DNA from: Dehalococcoidia bacterium UBA2160
GTDB lineage: Bacteria > Chloroflexota > Dehalococcoidia > Lucifugimonadales > UBA1123
Direction: 5' to 3'
Assembly: GCA_002328865.1 (NCBI GenBank)
Contig: DCWO01000116.1
Coordinates: forward strand, 1-9,231
Length of the DNA: 9,231 bases
Shown: piece by piece, positions 1-6,571 of the stretch
Layout of the letters: every line of letters begins with the position of its first letter
How positions within the stretch are numbered: the stretch's first letter is position 1
Notes under the pieces: generated by a model
What the model was told of the DNA's origin: nothing
What the model saw: the letters and a program-made list of their open reading frames with translations, nothing else
Databases searched by the model: none
Program-made: the position numbers and the translations under genes

Positions 1-33
1 GGCACGGTTCTTGTCTTCTGCGTTCTCAGTCAC
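1..33 (-). CDS. N-terminal fragment of an unidentified protein, cut by the left edge
   Basis: Reading the minus strand, a GTG start at 33-31 is followed by eleven open codons (V/M-T-E-N-A-E-D-K-N-R-A) that run off the window. A strong Shine-Dalgarno AGGAGG lies on the minus strand at 43-38, four bases before the GTG. The hydrophilic, acidic N terminus carries no signal peptide, so a cytoplasmic protein is likely. The fragment is too short to identify. The gene would be divergent from the secreted Ig-like protein at 655, with about 620 bases between them. The call rests on the ribosome binding site and the plausible first residues only. Confidence 0.45.
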   Translation of the reverse strand, partial: MTENAEDKNRA

Positions 34-654
34 TGCTCCTCCTCCCAGGGGACATTCTATCCTTCTGTCAGGAGCTCGCTCTACCTACAATAGTCTCTCT
101 TATTCTCAGGCCCAAATGTGTCCCACTTTCGCTGACGGTCTACAGTTTGGGAGTCGTTAGATCGAGCCACACTTAGGCGAGCACATCTGAATTGACCGGG
201 ACAACATCGTCATGTAGCTCTGTCCGAACGGATTGGGCTCACCAAAACCGCCCTCGAACTCCTAAATACCCAAGAACGCGCACTCTTGGCAGCCGACACC
301 CCGCTGATCGCATGGGATCTCTAGTCTTTACCCTCCCATATCATGTCGGTAGACGGCGCCATACAAGACTCTATTTACAGCATCGGGTCTACGGCTTTGA
401 TTCGATTCGTCGGTTCCGTCTGAGGTCCTACCCCGGATGTATACCGTTCTGTCACCAAGATTGTCACAATTGTCGCGTAGACTCAAGCCTAGGTCAGTGG
501 GACTCGTGCCCAGAAGCGGGTTCGATTAGGAGGCGGGAAGCACCAAGTCGTTCACATGGGCACGCTGGCAGCACAACGCAGCAAGTTATTGTTGTCGGCA
601 AGCACTACCCGTGCCAACGAATTCAGATGTGCAAGTGGGATGGGAGAAATTGTG
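34..654. other. Long intergenic region without a convincing gene
   Basis: About 620 bases separate the presumed minus-strand start at 33 from the plus-strand start at 655. Open frames here give Arg/His/Ser-rich translations with no recognisable domain and no ribosome binding site at a usable distance. An AGGAGG at 528-533 lies 22 bases before the ATG at 556, too far to serve it. A TACAAT resembling a -10 element sits at 86-91, but no good -35 precedes it. A small GCAC/GTGC hairpin lies at 602-613. I see no known riboswitch, tRNA or repeat array. Confidence 0.5.
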
Positions 655-1458
655 ATGATGCATCCAGCAGGCACAAGGGTTTCGCAATGGTTGCTGGCAA
701 TCGGAATAACGGCGGCACTCGTGTTGCTCTTTGTCGGATCACAACCAGACGCCGCCAGCGCCGACCACAACGGCAATCACGCCCCGGTGGCGGAGGACGA
801 CAATGCAACTACGGGCGAGGACACGCCGGTCGAGATCGACGTTATCGCCAACGACACCGACGACGATGTCGGGGATACCTTGTGGGTCACAAATGCATCT
901 AGCACGGTCGACGGGACAGTTACGATCAATGCCAGCGGCACGATCACTTATCTGCCGAATGCCGGATTCACCGGGATCGACAGTTTCACCTACGTGGTAA
1001 GCGATGGCAGTGGCGGCGAAGACACGGGCACGGTTGAGGTAACGGTGAACGATCCGCCCGATTGCTCCAACGCCACACCCAGCATCGAGGTCATCGACCA
1101 GAATAACAAGAAGTTCGTGCCGGTTACCCTCGTCGGCGCCACTGACCCAAACGGACATAACGTCACTAGCACAGTATTCTCTATATGGCAGGACGAGTCG
1201 GTTGGCACGGGACAACACGCCCCCGATGGCATGGGGATTGGCACAGACACTGCACTGGTTCGGGCACAACGAGACGGGAACGGCACCGGTCGGTTCTACG
1301 GCATCACGTTCGAGGTTACCGACGGATTTGCTTCGTCACTGTGCGTAGAGTTCGTCGAGGTCGTCGTGCCGAAAGGCAACAAAGAGCCATTCAACGAGGG
1401 CCCACTCTGTGACTCGACCCTAGTAGATTGCGTCGTGCCAGAACCGCCGACCTTGTGA
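655..1458 (+). CDS. Secreted protein with cadherin/bacterial Ig-like domain
   Basis: This is a predicted exported protein of 267 residues. The frame is open from an ATG at 556, but I chose 655 because GGGAG at 642-646 lies eight bases upstream and because a clean signal peptide then begins at once: a basic N region, a hydrophobic core at residues 12-27, and an A-S-A cleavage site at 34-36. Residues 41-133 read as a Big_9/cadherin-like domain (NHAPVAEDD, DVIANDTD, YLPNAGFTGIDSFTY, VSDGSGG). Residues 134-240 form a second beta module with TDPNGH, a WQDESV segment, an RAQRDGNGTGR segment and VTDG; this pattern recurs in extracellular bacterial multi-domain proteins. Four cysteines (137, 230, 252, 259) could form disulphides outside the cell. 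There is no membrane anchor or sorting signal; the protein ends VPEPPTL. It may be an adhesin-like or matrix protein. The specific function is unknown. Confidence 0.8.
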   Translation: MMHPAGTRVSQWLLAIGITAALVLLFVGSQPDAASADHNGNHAPVAEDDNATTGEDTPVEIDVIANDTDDDVGDTLWVTNASSTVDGTVTINASGTITYLPNAGFTGIDSFTYVVSDGSGGEDTGTVEVTVNDPPDCSNATPSIEVIDQNNKKFVPVTLVGATDPNGHNVTSTVFSIWQDESVGTGQHAPDGMGIGTDTALVRAQRDGNGTGRFYGITFEVTDGFASSLCVEFVEVVVPKGNKEPFNEGPLCDSTLVDCVVPEPPTL

Positions 1459-1500
1459 TCTGTTTCTGTTGTGAGGAACAACCCCCATCAACGAACAGAT
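1458..1500 (+). other. Two-tier hairpin overlapping the stop codon
   Basis: An outer 7-bp stem, ATCTGTT (1458-1464) with AACAGAT (1494-1500), encloses an inner hairpin GTTGT (1468-1472)/ACAAC (1478-1482) with a GAGGA loop. The structure begins at the last base of the Ig-like gene's stop codon. No T-tract follows, so it is not a classical intrinsic terminator. It could stabilise the 3' end or assist factor-dependent termination. Confidence 0.35.
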
Positions 1501-1616
1501 ACTGGGATGGGATCTGATCGATTCCTGCCCCTAATCTCTCTCTGTTCAGTTTGTACAGGCTTTGCCAAAAAGAGTTGTTTGTGAAAGGGAGACAATTTCG
1601 GGCGGTTTCACGCCTA

Positions 1617-1643
1617 GCCCCACGTCCGAAGTGGCGCCTTTTT
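1617..1643 (+). terminator. Possible intrinsic terminator downstream of the Ig-like gene
   Basis: GC+CCAC (1617-1618, 1620-1623) pairs with GTGG+GC (1631-1634, 1636-1637), interrupted by one C/C mismatch and with a seven-base loop. Five T residues follow at 1639-1643. The stem is short and imperfect, and it lies about 160 bases after the stop codon, so the call is tentative. The rest of 1501-1791 shows no gene I can support. Confidence 0.3.
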
Positions 1644-1791
1644 GACAACCCCGTCTTTCGACAGATTTGCGCTGCACGGATCGCTCGCCGCAACGGTCGC
1701 GACCCGCTCGACAACTTGGGACAGAATCAGTACACATAATGTCGCCGACCCGCTTCGTTCCACTCGCGGGGCAGCCCAGCCTACGTCTGCG

Positions 1792-3735
1792 CTATATCCG
1801 CCGGCCCAGCAACGTCCCTTCGTACATGGCCTCTTCGATGGTGCGAGGGTCTTCGCTGTCGCCGATGGTGTGGACTTCGGGGACGGCGGCGCCCACGTCT
1901 TCGGCGAGGCCGCGTTGGGGGACGGCGCCTCGGGCGATGATCACCGAGTCGACGAGGAGATCGCGCTCGACGTTGTCGGCGCCGACTAGCGTGAGGCCGT
2001 CGGGTCGGATCTCTTTGACGTCGTGCTCGGTGATGAACTCGACGCCCGCGTTGCGCAGTCGGAGCAGGAGCGCGTTGCGATACGTCGGAGGCGCCTCGAT
2101 GACGAGTTGCGACTCCGGAGACCGGGCGACTATCGTCACGTGGCAGCCTCGCTCGACGAGGAATTCCGCGGTCTCGCAGCCGACCTGGCGGCCGCCGAGC
2201 ACGGCGACGCGTTTGCCCTCGGGGATGCCGTCGCCTGCCAACACGGCGAACGCGGTGGCAACGTTGTCGCCGTCTATGCCTGGGATCGACGGCATCAACG
2301 GGGCGGCGCCGGTCGCCACGACGAGCACGTCGGGCGATTCGTCGGCCACGGTCGATGCGTCGACGCGGGTATTCAGGTGTTGCTCGACCGGGACTCGCTC
2401 TAGCTCTCGAGCGAGGTAGTCTTCGAGCCAGGCAAGCCTGTCTTTGTACGGCGGCGCTTTGGCCAGCGCGAGCTGACCGCCGCCGAGGGTCGATTCGGCC
2501 TCATACAGGCTCACGTTGTGGCCACGCGATGCCGCGACGCGCGCCACCTCCATACCCGCCGGTCCGGCGCCAACCACCATGACTTTCCGGGGTGTGGATG
2601 CGGGCTCCGGATCGTGCAGCCATTCCTCTCGGCCGAGTTTCGGATTGATGAGGCAGCGGATCGGCGCATTGTGCGATAGGTTGAGCCTGCAAGTGTCACA
2701 CGAGATGCACTTCAGGATGCGATCGTCGTCGCCCCGAGCGGCCTTGGCGGCCCAATGCGGATCGGCGAGGAGAGGTCGGGCCAGCGCCACGAAGTCGGCT
2801 TTGCCGCTGGACAGAATGCCTTCGGCCAGCGCAGGTTCTCGAATCTCGCCCACGACGATGACAGGTATGTTCAACGCTCGCTTGATCGTCTCGGCATGAC
2901 CCGCAAGGTACCCTTGAGTCACCGCCATGGGGCTGATCTCAGGCGGCATGATCGCGGTGGGCGCAGTGCCGCCCTGGGACACGTTGATCGCGTCGGCGCC
3001 GGCATCCTCAAAATCTTTGGCGAAGATCACCGCATCCTCAAGTCCGTATCCGCCTTCGGCGCTCATGCGGATGATTATCGGGAAGCTCGGACCGGTGGCT
3101 TGCCGGACGCTCCGAATCACCTCTCGGGCGAGCCTGGCACGGTTCTCTATCGAGCCGCCATACTCATCGGTCCGATGGTTGGTGGCCGGCGACATGAACT
3201 GGTGCAGCAGGTATCCGTGGGCGCCGTGGAGTTCGATGGCGTCGTACCCGGCGCGTTTGGCGCGGTCAGCGGCTTCGGCGAAGCTCGCGACGGTGGACGC
3301 TATTTCGTCCTTGGTCATCGGCTCAGGCGGAGGAAAAGCGCCGTCGGCGACGTCCGATGCCGACAGCAGGCGGCCTCCGTTGTACTTCGGATTCGCCTTG
3401 TTGCCGCCGTGGTGCAATTGGATCGCGATCTTCCCTCCATACCGGTGCACGGCCTCCGTGAGTTGGAGGTGGCTGGAGATTAGCGGGTCTCGATCGATGC
3501 CCAGCCCGCAGCTCCACGCCCGACCCACGGGATTGATGTAGCTGGCCTCGGCGATGATCAACCCTACCCCGCCCTTTGCTCGCTCCCCCAGATACGCGAC
3601 GTGGACCGCGGATGCGGCGCCGGTGTCGGTGGCGAATTGCGTGACGATCGGGGCCATCACAGTTCGGTTTCGGAGCGTCATCCGGCCTATTGAACCGGGT
3701 GAGAATAGGGTGTCAAACTTGCGAGCTGTCGCCAT
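1792..3735 (-). CDS. FMN/4Fe-4S/FAD NADH:flavin oxidoreductase (old yellow enzyme family, 2,4-dienoyl-CoA reductase/TMADH type)
   Basis: This is a full-length, 647-residue, three-part flavoenzyme. Residues 1-335 form an OYE-type TIM barrel that binds FMN. The active-site segment reads ELHGAHGYL with H170, H173 and Y175, followed by NHRTDEYGGS with R188. Four cysteines, C343, C346, C349 and C361, should bind a 4Fe-4S cluster. A first Rossmann fold with VVGAGPAG (387-394) binds FAD; a second with LGGRQVG (513-519) binds NAD(P)H. A TIGD motif (623-626) completes the FAD site. In this family electrons pass from NAD(P)H through FAD and Fe-S to FMN, which reduces an activated C=C bond; trimethylamine dehydrogenase is a variant that oxidises amines. 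Residue 170 is His where TMADH has its Tyr169, so an enoate/dienoyl reductase is more likely than an amine dehydrogenase. The ATG at 3735 has a perfect AGGAGG six bases upstream. It is divergent from the URO-D gene at 3882. The substrate is unknown. Confidence 0.95.
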   Translation of the reverse strand: MATARKFDTLFSPGSIGRMTLRNRTVMAPIVTQFATDTGAASAVHVAYLGERAKGGVGLIIAEASYINPVGRAWSCGLGIDRDPLISSHLQLTEAVHRYGGKIAIQLHHGGNKANPKYNGGRLLSASDVADGAFPPPEPMTKDEIASTVASFAEAADRAKRAGYDAIELHGAHGYLLHQFMSPATNHRTDEYGGSIENRARLAREVIRSVRQATGPSFPIIIRMSAEGGYGLEDAVIFAKDFEDAGADAINVSQGGTAPTAIMPPEISPMAVTQGYLAGHAETIKRALNIPVIVVGEIREPALAEGILSSGKADFVALARPLLADPHWAAKAARGDDDRILKCISCDTCRLNLSHNAPIRCLINPKLGREEWLHDPEPASTPRKVMVVGAGPAGMEVARVAASRGHNVSLYEAESTLGGGQLALAKAPPYKDRLAWLEDYLARELERVPVEQHLNTRVDASTVADESPDVLVVATGAAPLMPSIPGIDGDNVATAFAVLAGDGIPEGKRVAVLGGRQVGCETAEFLVERGCHVTIVARSPESQLVIEAPPTYRNALLLRLRNAGVEFITEHDVKEIRPDGLTLVGADNVERDLLVDSVIIARGAVPQRGLAEDVGAAVPEVHTIGDSEDPRTIEEAMYEGTLLGRRI

Positions 3736-3741
3736 GCGCGG

Positions 3742-3747
3742 CCTCCT
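3742..3747 (-). promoter_or_regulatory. Strong ribosome binding site of the oxidoreductase
   Basis: The minus strand reads AGGAGG here, six bases before the ATG at 3735. This fixes the start of the oxidoreductase. Confidence 0.8.
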
Positions 3748-3771
3748 AAGATCTGCGTGTGAATCGGCCCC

Positions 3772-3801
3772 ATTTCATCAGAGACTGCGGAGGCTTGTCA
3801 A
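3772..3801 (-). promoter_or_regulatory. Sigma-70-like promoter for the oxidoreductase
   Basis: On the minus strand a perfect -35 TTGACA (3801-3796) is followed after 18 bases by TGAAAT (3777-3772), which matches the -10 consensus at four of six positions. Transcription would start near 3765 and give a leader of about 30 bases containing the AGGAGG. The position, just upstream of the gene and inside the divergent intergenic region, supports it. Confidence 0.5.
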
Positions 3802-3824
3802 TCGGCGTCATCACATGTCGATCT

Positions 3825-3833
3825 TGGTATAAG
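3825..3833 (+). promoter_or_regulatory. Extended -10 promoter for the URO-D family gene at 3882
   Basis: TGGTATAAG fits the extended -10 form TGnTATAAT with one mismatch. The -35 region is poor, as is common for extended -10 promoters. Transcription would start near 3840, inside a palindrome at 3839-3849, with about 42 bases of leader to the ATG at 3882. Confidence 0.45.
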
Positions 3834-3838
3834 ATTGG

Positions 3839-3849
3839 TGTCGCCGACA
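3839..3849. promoter_or_regulatory. Candidate operator palindrome TGTCG-C-CGACA
   Basis: This is a perfect inverted repeat with five-base arms and one central base, exactly at the predicted transcription start of the URO-D gene. A repressor bound here would block that promoter and could also affect the divergent oxidoreductase promoter about 40 bases away. The outer pair TCGGCG (3802-3807)/CGCCGA (3842-3847) offers a second, looser inverted repeat that shares this site. No regulator gene is visible nearby. Confidence 0.35.
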
Positions 3850-3881
3850 GTACGGCCATTCCGAACGGAGGACCTGGCGCC

Positions 3882-5018
3882 ATGGCAGAGATGACCCGCA
3901 GCGAGAGATTGATGGCAGCGACCAGAGGCCAGATGACCGACAAGCTGCCTTTTTATCATTACTGGCGTCACAGCCAGGTCGGCTGGGCCGAGCGCGAATG
4001 CCGCAACCGTGGCATGGGCATGAATTGGACACGCCCGTGTTATGTCGAAACCATGCACGGGGTCGAGGTAAGCGAGAAACGAGTCGTTTCCCGGGGAAGG
4101 CCGGTCATTCGCCGAACGTACTCAACCCCGGTGGGGAGCATCTACTTGGAGGAGCTTCGAGAGCCTGGCACAGGTCAGTGGCACGCCGAACGGAGCTGGA
4201 AAGACATCGCGCCCTGGCACACGGTTCGGCTGGTCAAAGGTCAGGACGACTACAAGGTGCTCAAGTACATCGTCGAGAACACCGAGTATACAGCCGACTA
4301 TTTCCCCATCGAACAGGCGATGGATTGGCTGGGAGACGAGGGCGTCGTGATGGACGCACTGCCTCACTCGCCAATGCAGATGCTGATGATCGACTGGGTC
4401 GGCGCTGACGAAGGCCGCTTCTTCTACCATCACGCCGATTGGCCCGAGCTGGTGGAGGACGCGTATCACGCCATCTCCAAAAGCCGTCAGCAGATGTACG
4501 AGATCGCGGCGAAATCTCCGGCGCCGGTCACGCTATGCGGGGACAACGTGGACGGCTTCCTGGTCAGCCCGAAGCTCTTCGAGAAGTACTTCATGCCTGA
4601 GTACGAAAAAGAAGGCAAGGTTCTGCACGATCACGGCAAGCTGATGGCCGTCCACATGGACGGCAGGGTCGGATCGCTCAAGAACCTGATAATCGATACG
4701 CCGGTGGACATCGTCGAGGCGTTGCATCCGCCGCCAATGGGTGACATGCCGATCGGCGAGGCGCTTGAGTTGTGGCCTGACAAGGCCGTGTGGGTCGGGT
4801 TCCCGGCTGCCATCTACGAACTCGGGCCGGAAGAGACGAAGAGGTACGCCATCGAGTTCCTCCGAGGGCTGGGCACGGGTGAGCGGATGGCGATTGCCAT
4901 GTCCACGGAGAACCTCGTATCGAATGAGAACCTGCTCACGCTGACATCGGTGCTGGAGAGGGTTGAGTTGCCGCTGACGCCCGACAAGATCGACGAAATC
5001 GAAAGGGCGCTCGCCTGA
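3882..5018 (+). CDS. Uroporphyrinogen decarboxylase (URO-D) superfamily protein, methyltransferase-like, 378 residues
   Basis: A cytoplasmic TIM-barrel protein of the URO-D/MtaA-type superfamily. The frame is open from 3759, but ATG 3882 is chosen because GGAGGA (3867-3872) lies nine bases upstream. Family features are the N-terminal TRSERLMAATRG segment, the DNVDGFLVSPKLFEKYFMP block (residues 221-239), HGKLMAVHMDGRV (251-263) and EALHPPPMGD (279-288). Corrinoid methyltransferases of this superfamily usually carry a zinc-binding His-x-Cys at the position of H258-M259-D260; here the cysteine is replaced by Asp. It is therefore not a typical zinc methyltransferase, and it also lacks signs of being the haem-pathway HemE. 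It is probably a catabolic methyltransferase or lyase for an organic substrate, co-regulated with the divergent oxidoreductase. The reaction is unknown. Confidence 0.85.
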   Translation: MAEMTRSERLMAATRGQMTDKLPFYHYWRHSQVGWAERECRNRGMGMNWTRPCYVETMHGVEVSEKRVVSRGRPVIRRTYSTPVGSIYLEELREPGTGQWHAERSWKDIAPWHTVRLVKGQDDYKVLKYIVENTEYTADYFPIEQAMDWLGDEGVVMDALPHSPMQMLMIDWVGADEGRFFYHHADWPELVEDAYHAISKSRQQMYEIAAKSPAPVTLCGDNVDGFLVSPKLFEKYFMPEYEKEGKVLHDHGKLMAVHMDGRVGSLKNLIIDTPVDIVEALHPPPMGDMPIGEALELWPDKAVWVGFPAAIYELGPEETKRYAIEFLRGLGTGERMAIAMSTENLVSNENLLTLTSVLERVELPLTPDKIDEIERALA

Positions 5019-5031
5019 GCATCCTCTTCGG

Positions 5032-5047
5032 GCAGTTTTCGGACTGC
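5032..5047. terminator. Weak hairpin between convergent genes
   Basis: GCAGT (5032-5036) pairs with ACTGC (5043-5047) around a six-base loop, in the 28-base gap between the two convergent URO-D genes. It overlaps the stop codon of the minus-strand gene by one base. With only five pairs and no clear T-tract, it is at best a weak bidirectional terminator. Confidence 0.2.
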
Positions 5048-6357
5048 TAGAGCCTGTCGATCTCTTCGCGGGCGATCCGCACCCATCGGGCAGCGCGCTC
5101 GGGTTCGTTCCCGATCGTGTGGTTGTCCTTCATGATGAGTTCGATTCGGCAACCGCGCGCCGCCTCGAGGTCGCGACGGAGCTGACTTCGCACCCATTTT
5201 TCGTCGAAACAGGACATCGCCAGATCGGCTGGATCCGGCTTGATCGACATGATGTATCGGCCTCCGAGGGCTTCGGCCATGAACGCTCTGTCGGAGCGAG
5301 GCGCGACCGAGACACGTCGCAGATTCGGGATGGTCTCGACGAGATGCCAGCGCGCGTCGAGAGGCTCGCAGCAGCCGTAGCAGTTGAGTCCGAATCGTTC
5401 CAGAATCGGAATCTGATACGGCAGCACAAACTCGGCGAACATCTCCGGCGACACTGAGACTGTCTCCTGGCTTTCCGAGTGGCCCCATAGGTCGGCAGCC
5501 CGAACGACGCCACCAAAGTCGGGCTGGGGCAGCTCGTCGCTCCAGCCGTATCCTCCGGAGCCGACGTAGGCGCCGTCGTTGTTCGGCGAAAGCAGGTCCT
5601 CGTCTTCGAGGCGGTCGAGCATGGCGAGGTACGCGTCCCGCTCGAAAGCCATGATGCGATGAACCAACTCAGGTGCATCGATCATGTCGAACATGGTTTG
5701 CTCGAGGCCGCGGAACAGCGCAAGGTTCTTGGTCATCGGAAACAACGGCGTCCATCGAGTGGCGAGCCGAACGTCGAGCAGCCCGTCAAACGTCTCTCTG
5801 GCAACGTTCAGCAGAAACTCGGTTCGTTCGCGGTCGACGCTGATTTCCGGCACACGTAACCGGTCGATGTCCTCGACAGACTTGATCGGCGCGTCCCACG
5901 TGAACGCTCCGCCGTGTTCGCCGCCGGTCGTTTCGATCGTCACTCCCCAGTCAAGATCGTCGCGCACGTACGGGACACGAAGTTCGGACACGATCACGGA
6001 GTCGTCGAGCAACTCGGCGCCTCGATGGATCTCCTCGCGCAGGAAGAGCTCCCACTTGCGCGCGAGGCGCCCGCCACAACGAAGCGCGGACGGCGGGAAT
6101 ATCTCGCTCCAACCGTACTCCGGTTCGCAGACGACAAGCGGACGAACGTTCTCGAGAGCGTTGTGTCTGACCCACAGGTCTCGCGTTTCCGATTGCGAGG
6201 GATGCGAGGCGAGCTCAGCGACCCGGCGCGCAAGCTCACGGAGGATCTGACGATCTGCTCGGGAAACGTCGAGGTCGAGGCCGGTCAGCGACTCTCCGAG
6301 GAGTCCATCTCGACCCCCGTAGACCAGGCCGTCCAGCGTCACATTGTCCGATACCAT
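5047..6357 (-). CDS. Second URO-D superfamily protein (YGCCE type), 436 residues
   Basis: A predicted cytoplasmic protein, distantly related to uroporphyrinogen decarboxylase and corrinoid methyltransferases. The clearest family block is VSPEMFAEFVLPYQIPILE (residues 302-320), followed by the metal-site-like C326-Y-G-C329-C330-E331 and the C-terminal IMKDNHTI (408-415). The first 130 residues form a separate N-terminal part with VCEPEYGW (76-83) and are absent from ordinary HemE proteins. The frame also permits a TTG start at 6384, but that codon has no ribosome binding site and would lie about four bases from the predicted transcription start. ATG 6357, behind a G-rich GGGCAGGG stretch, is preferred. 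It converges on the other URO-D gene and shares little obvious sequence with it beyond the fold-level blocks. The cysteine cluster suggests zinc-dependent methyl transfer. The substrate is unknown. Confidence 0.82.
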   Translation of the reverse strand: MVSDNVTLDGLVYGGRDGLLGESLTGLDLDVSRADRQILRELARRVAELASHPSQSETRDLWVRHNALENVRPLVVCEPEYGWSEIFPPSALRCGGRLARKWELFLREEIHRGAELLDDSVIVSELRVPYVRDDLDWGVTIETTGGEHGGAFTWDAPIKSVEDIDRLRVPEISVDRERTEFLLNVARETFDGLLDVRLATRWTPLFPMTKNLALFRGLEQTMFDMIDAPELVHRIMAFERDAYLAMLDRLEDEDLLSPNNDGAYVGSGGYGWSDELPQPDFGGVVRAADLWGHSESQETVSVSPEMFAEFVLPYQIPILERFGLNCYGCCEPLDARWHLVETIPNLRRVSVAPRSDRAFMAEALGGRYIMSIKPDPADLAMSCFDEKWVRSQLRRDLEAARGCRIELIMKDNHTIGNEPERAARWVRIAREEIDRL

Positions 6358-6394
6358 CGCGCCCTGCCCGATTTGGAGATGCAAATTCGGAACG

Positions 6395-6423
6395 AGCGTA
6401 CTCGGCTATGGGCCGGCTGTCAA
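6395..6423 (-). promoter_or_regulatory. Promoter of the YGCCE-type URO-D gene
   Basis: The minus strand has a perfect -35 TTGACA (6423-6418), a 17-base spacer and TACGCT (6400-6395), which keeps the important first two and last bases of a -10 element. The predicted start near 6388 leaves a leader of about 31 bases to ATG 6357, which argues against the TTG at 6384. Confidence 0.4.
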
Positions 6424-6428
6424 AAGGC

Positions 6429-6504
6429 GACGCATCGACGGGCCGAGAAGACGCGTTGAAGACGATTCGAGAGTTCACGCGGAACTGTGGTGCAGACGCA
6501 TCGA
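6429..6504 (+). repeat. Ten-base direct repeat upstream of the URO-D promoter
   Basis: GACGCATCGA occurs at 6429-6438 and again at 6495-6504, 66 bases apart, just upstream of the predicted minus-strand promoter. It could be a pair of regulator sites on similar helical phase. It could also be chance in GC-rich DNA, because its reverse complement also occurs at 2352-2361 inside the oxidoreductase gene. No T-tract terminator is visible in 6424-6571. Confidence 0.3.
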
Positions 6505-6571
6505 GGCGACCGGTACGGCCGTGGTTGACGGTCCAGGGACGAATGAGCGCGCGCCCGCGGGTTTGTGAAAT

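Noticed and set aside
556..654. Earlier ATG at 556 as start of the Ig-like protein
   Set aside because: The AGGAGG is 22 bases away and the extra 33 residues would bury the signal peptide. The ATG at 655 has a well-placed GGGAG.
192..902. Open plus-strand frame of 236 codons upstream of and overlapping the Ig-like gene
   Set aside because: The translation is rich in Arg, His and Ser with no domain, it has no ribosome binding site, and it overlaps the well-supported signal peptide and Ig domain in another frame.
1431..1458. PEP-CTERM sorting signal at the end of the Ig-like protein
   Set aside because: Only VPEP is present; the membrane helix and basic tail are absent and no downstream frame restores them.
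1391..1739. Short frames on both strands between the Ig-like gene and the oxidoreductase
   Set aside because: Arg-rich translations, no ribosome binding site and no recognisable domain; one overlaps the end of the Ig-like gene.
1667..2419. Long plus-strand frames opposite the oxidoreductase
   Set aside because: Antisense shadows of a GC-rich gene; composition is Ser/Arg/Thr-rich without domains, while the minus strand encodes a complete flavoenzyme.
4814..5488. Minus-strand frame of 224 codons across the convergent junction
   Set aside because: It overlaps the ends of both URO-D genes in other frames and shows no family signature.
6358..6384. TTG at 6384 as start of the second URO-D protein
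   Set aside because: No ribosome binding site, and it lies about four bases from the predicted transcription start; ATG 6357 fits better.
6515..6561. Palindromes ACGGCCGT (6515-6522) and CCCGCGGG (6554-6561) as terminators or operators
   Set aside because: Short GC palindromes are expected by chance here, and neither is followed by a T-tract on the relevant strand.
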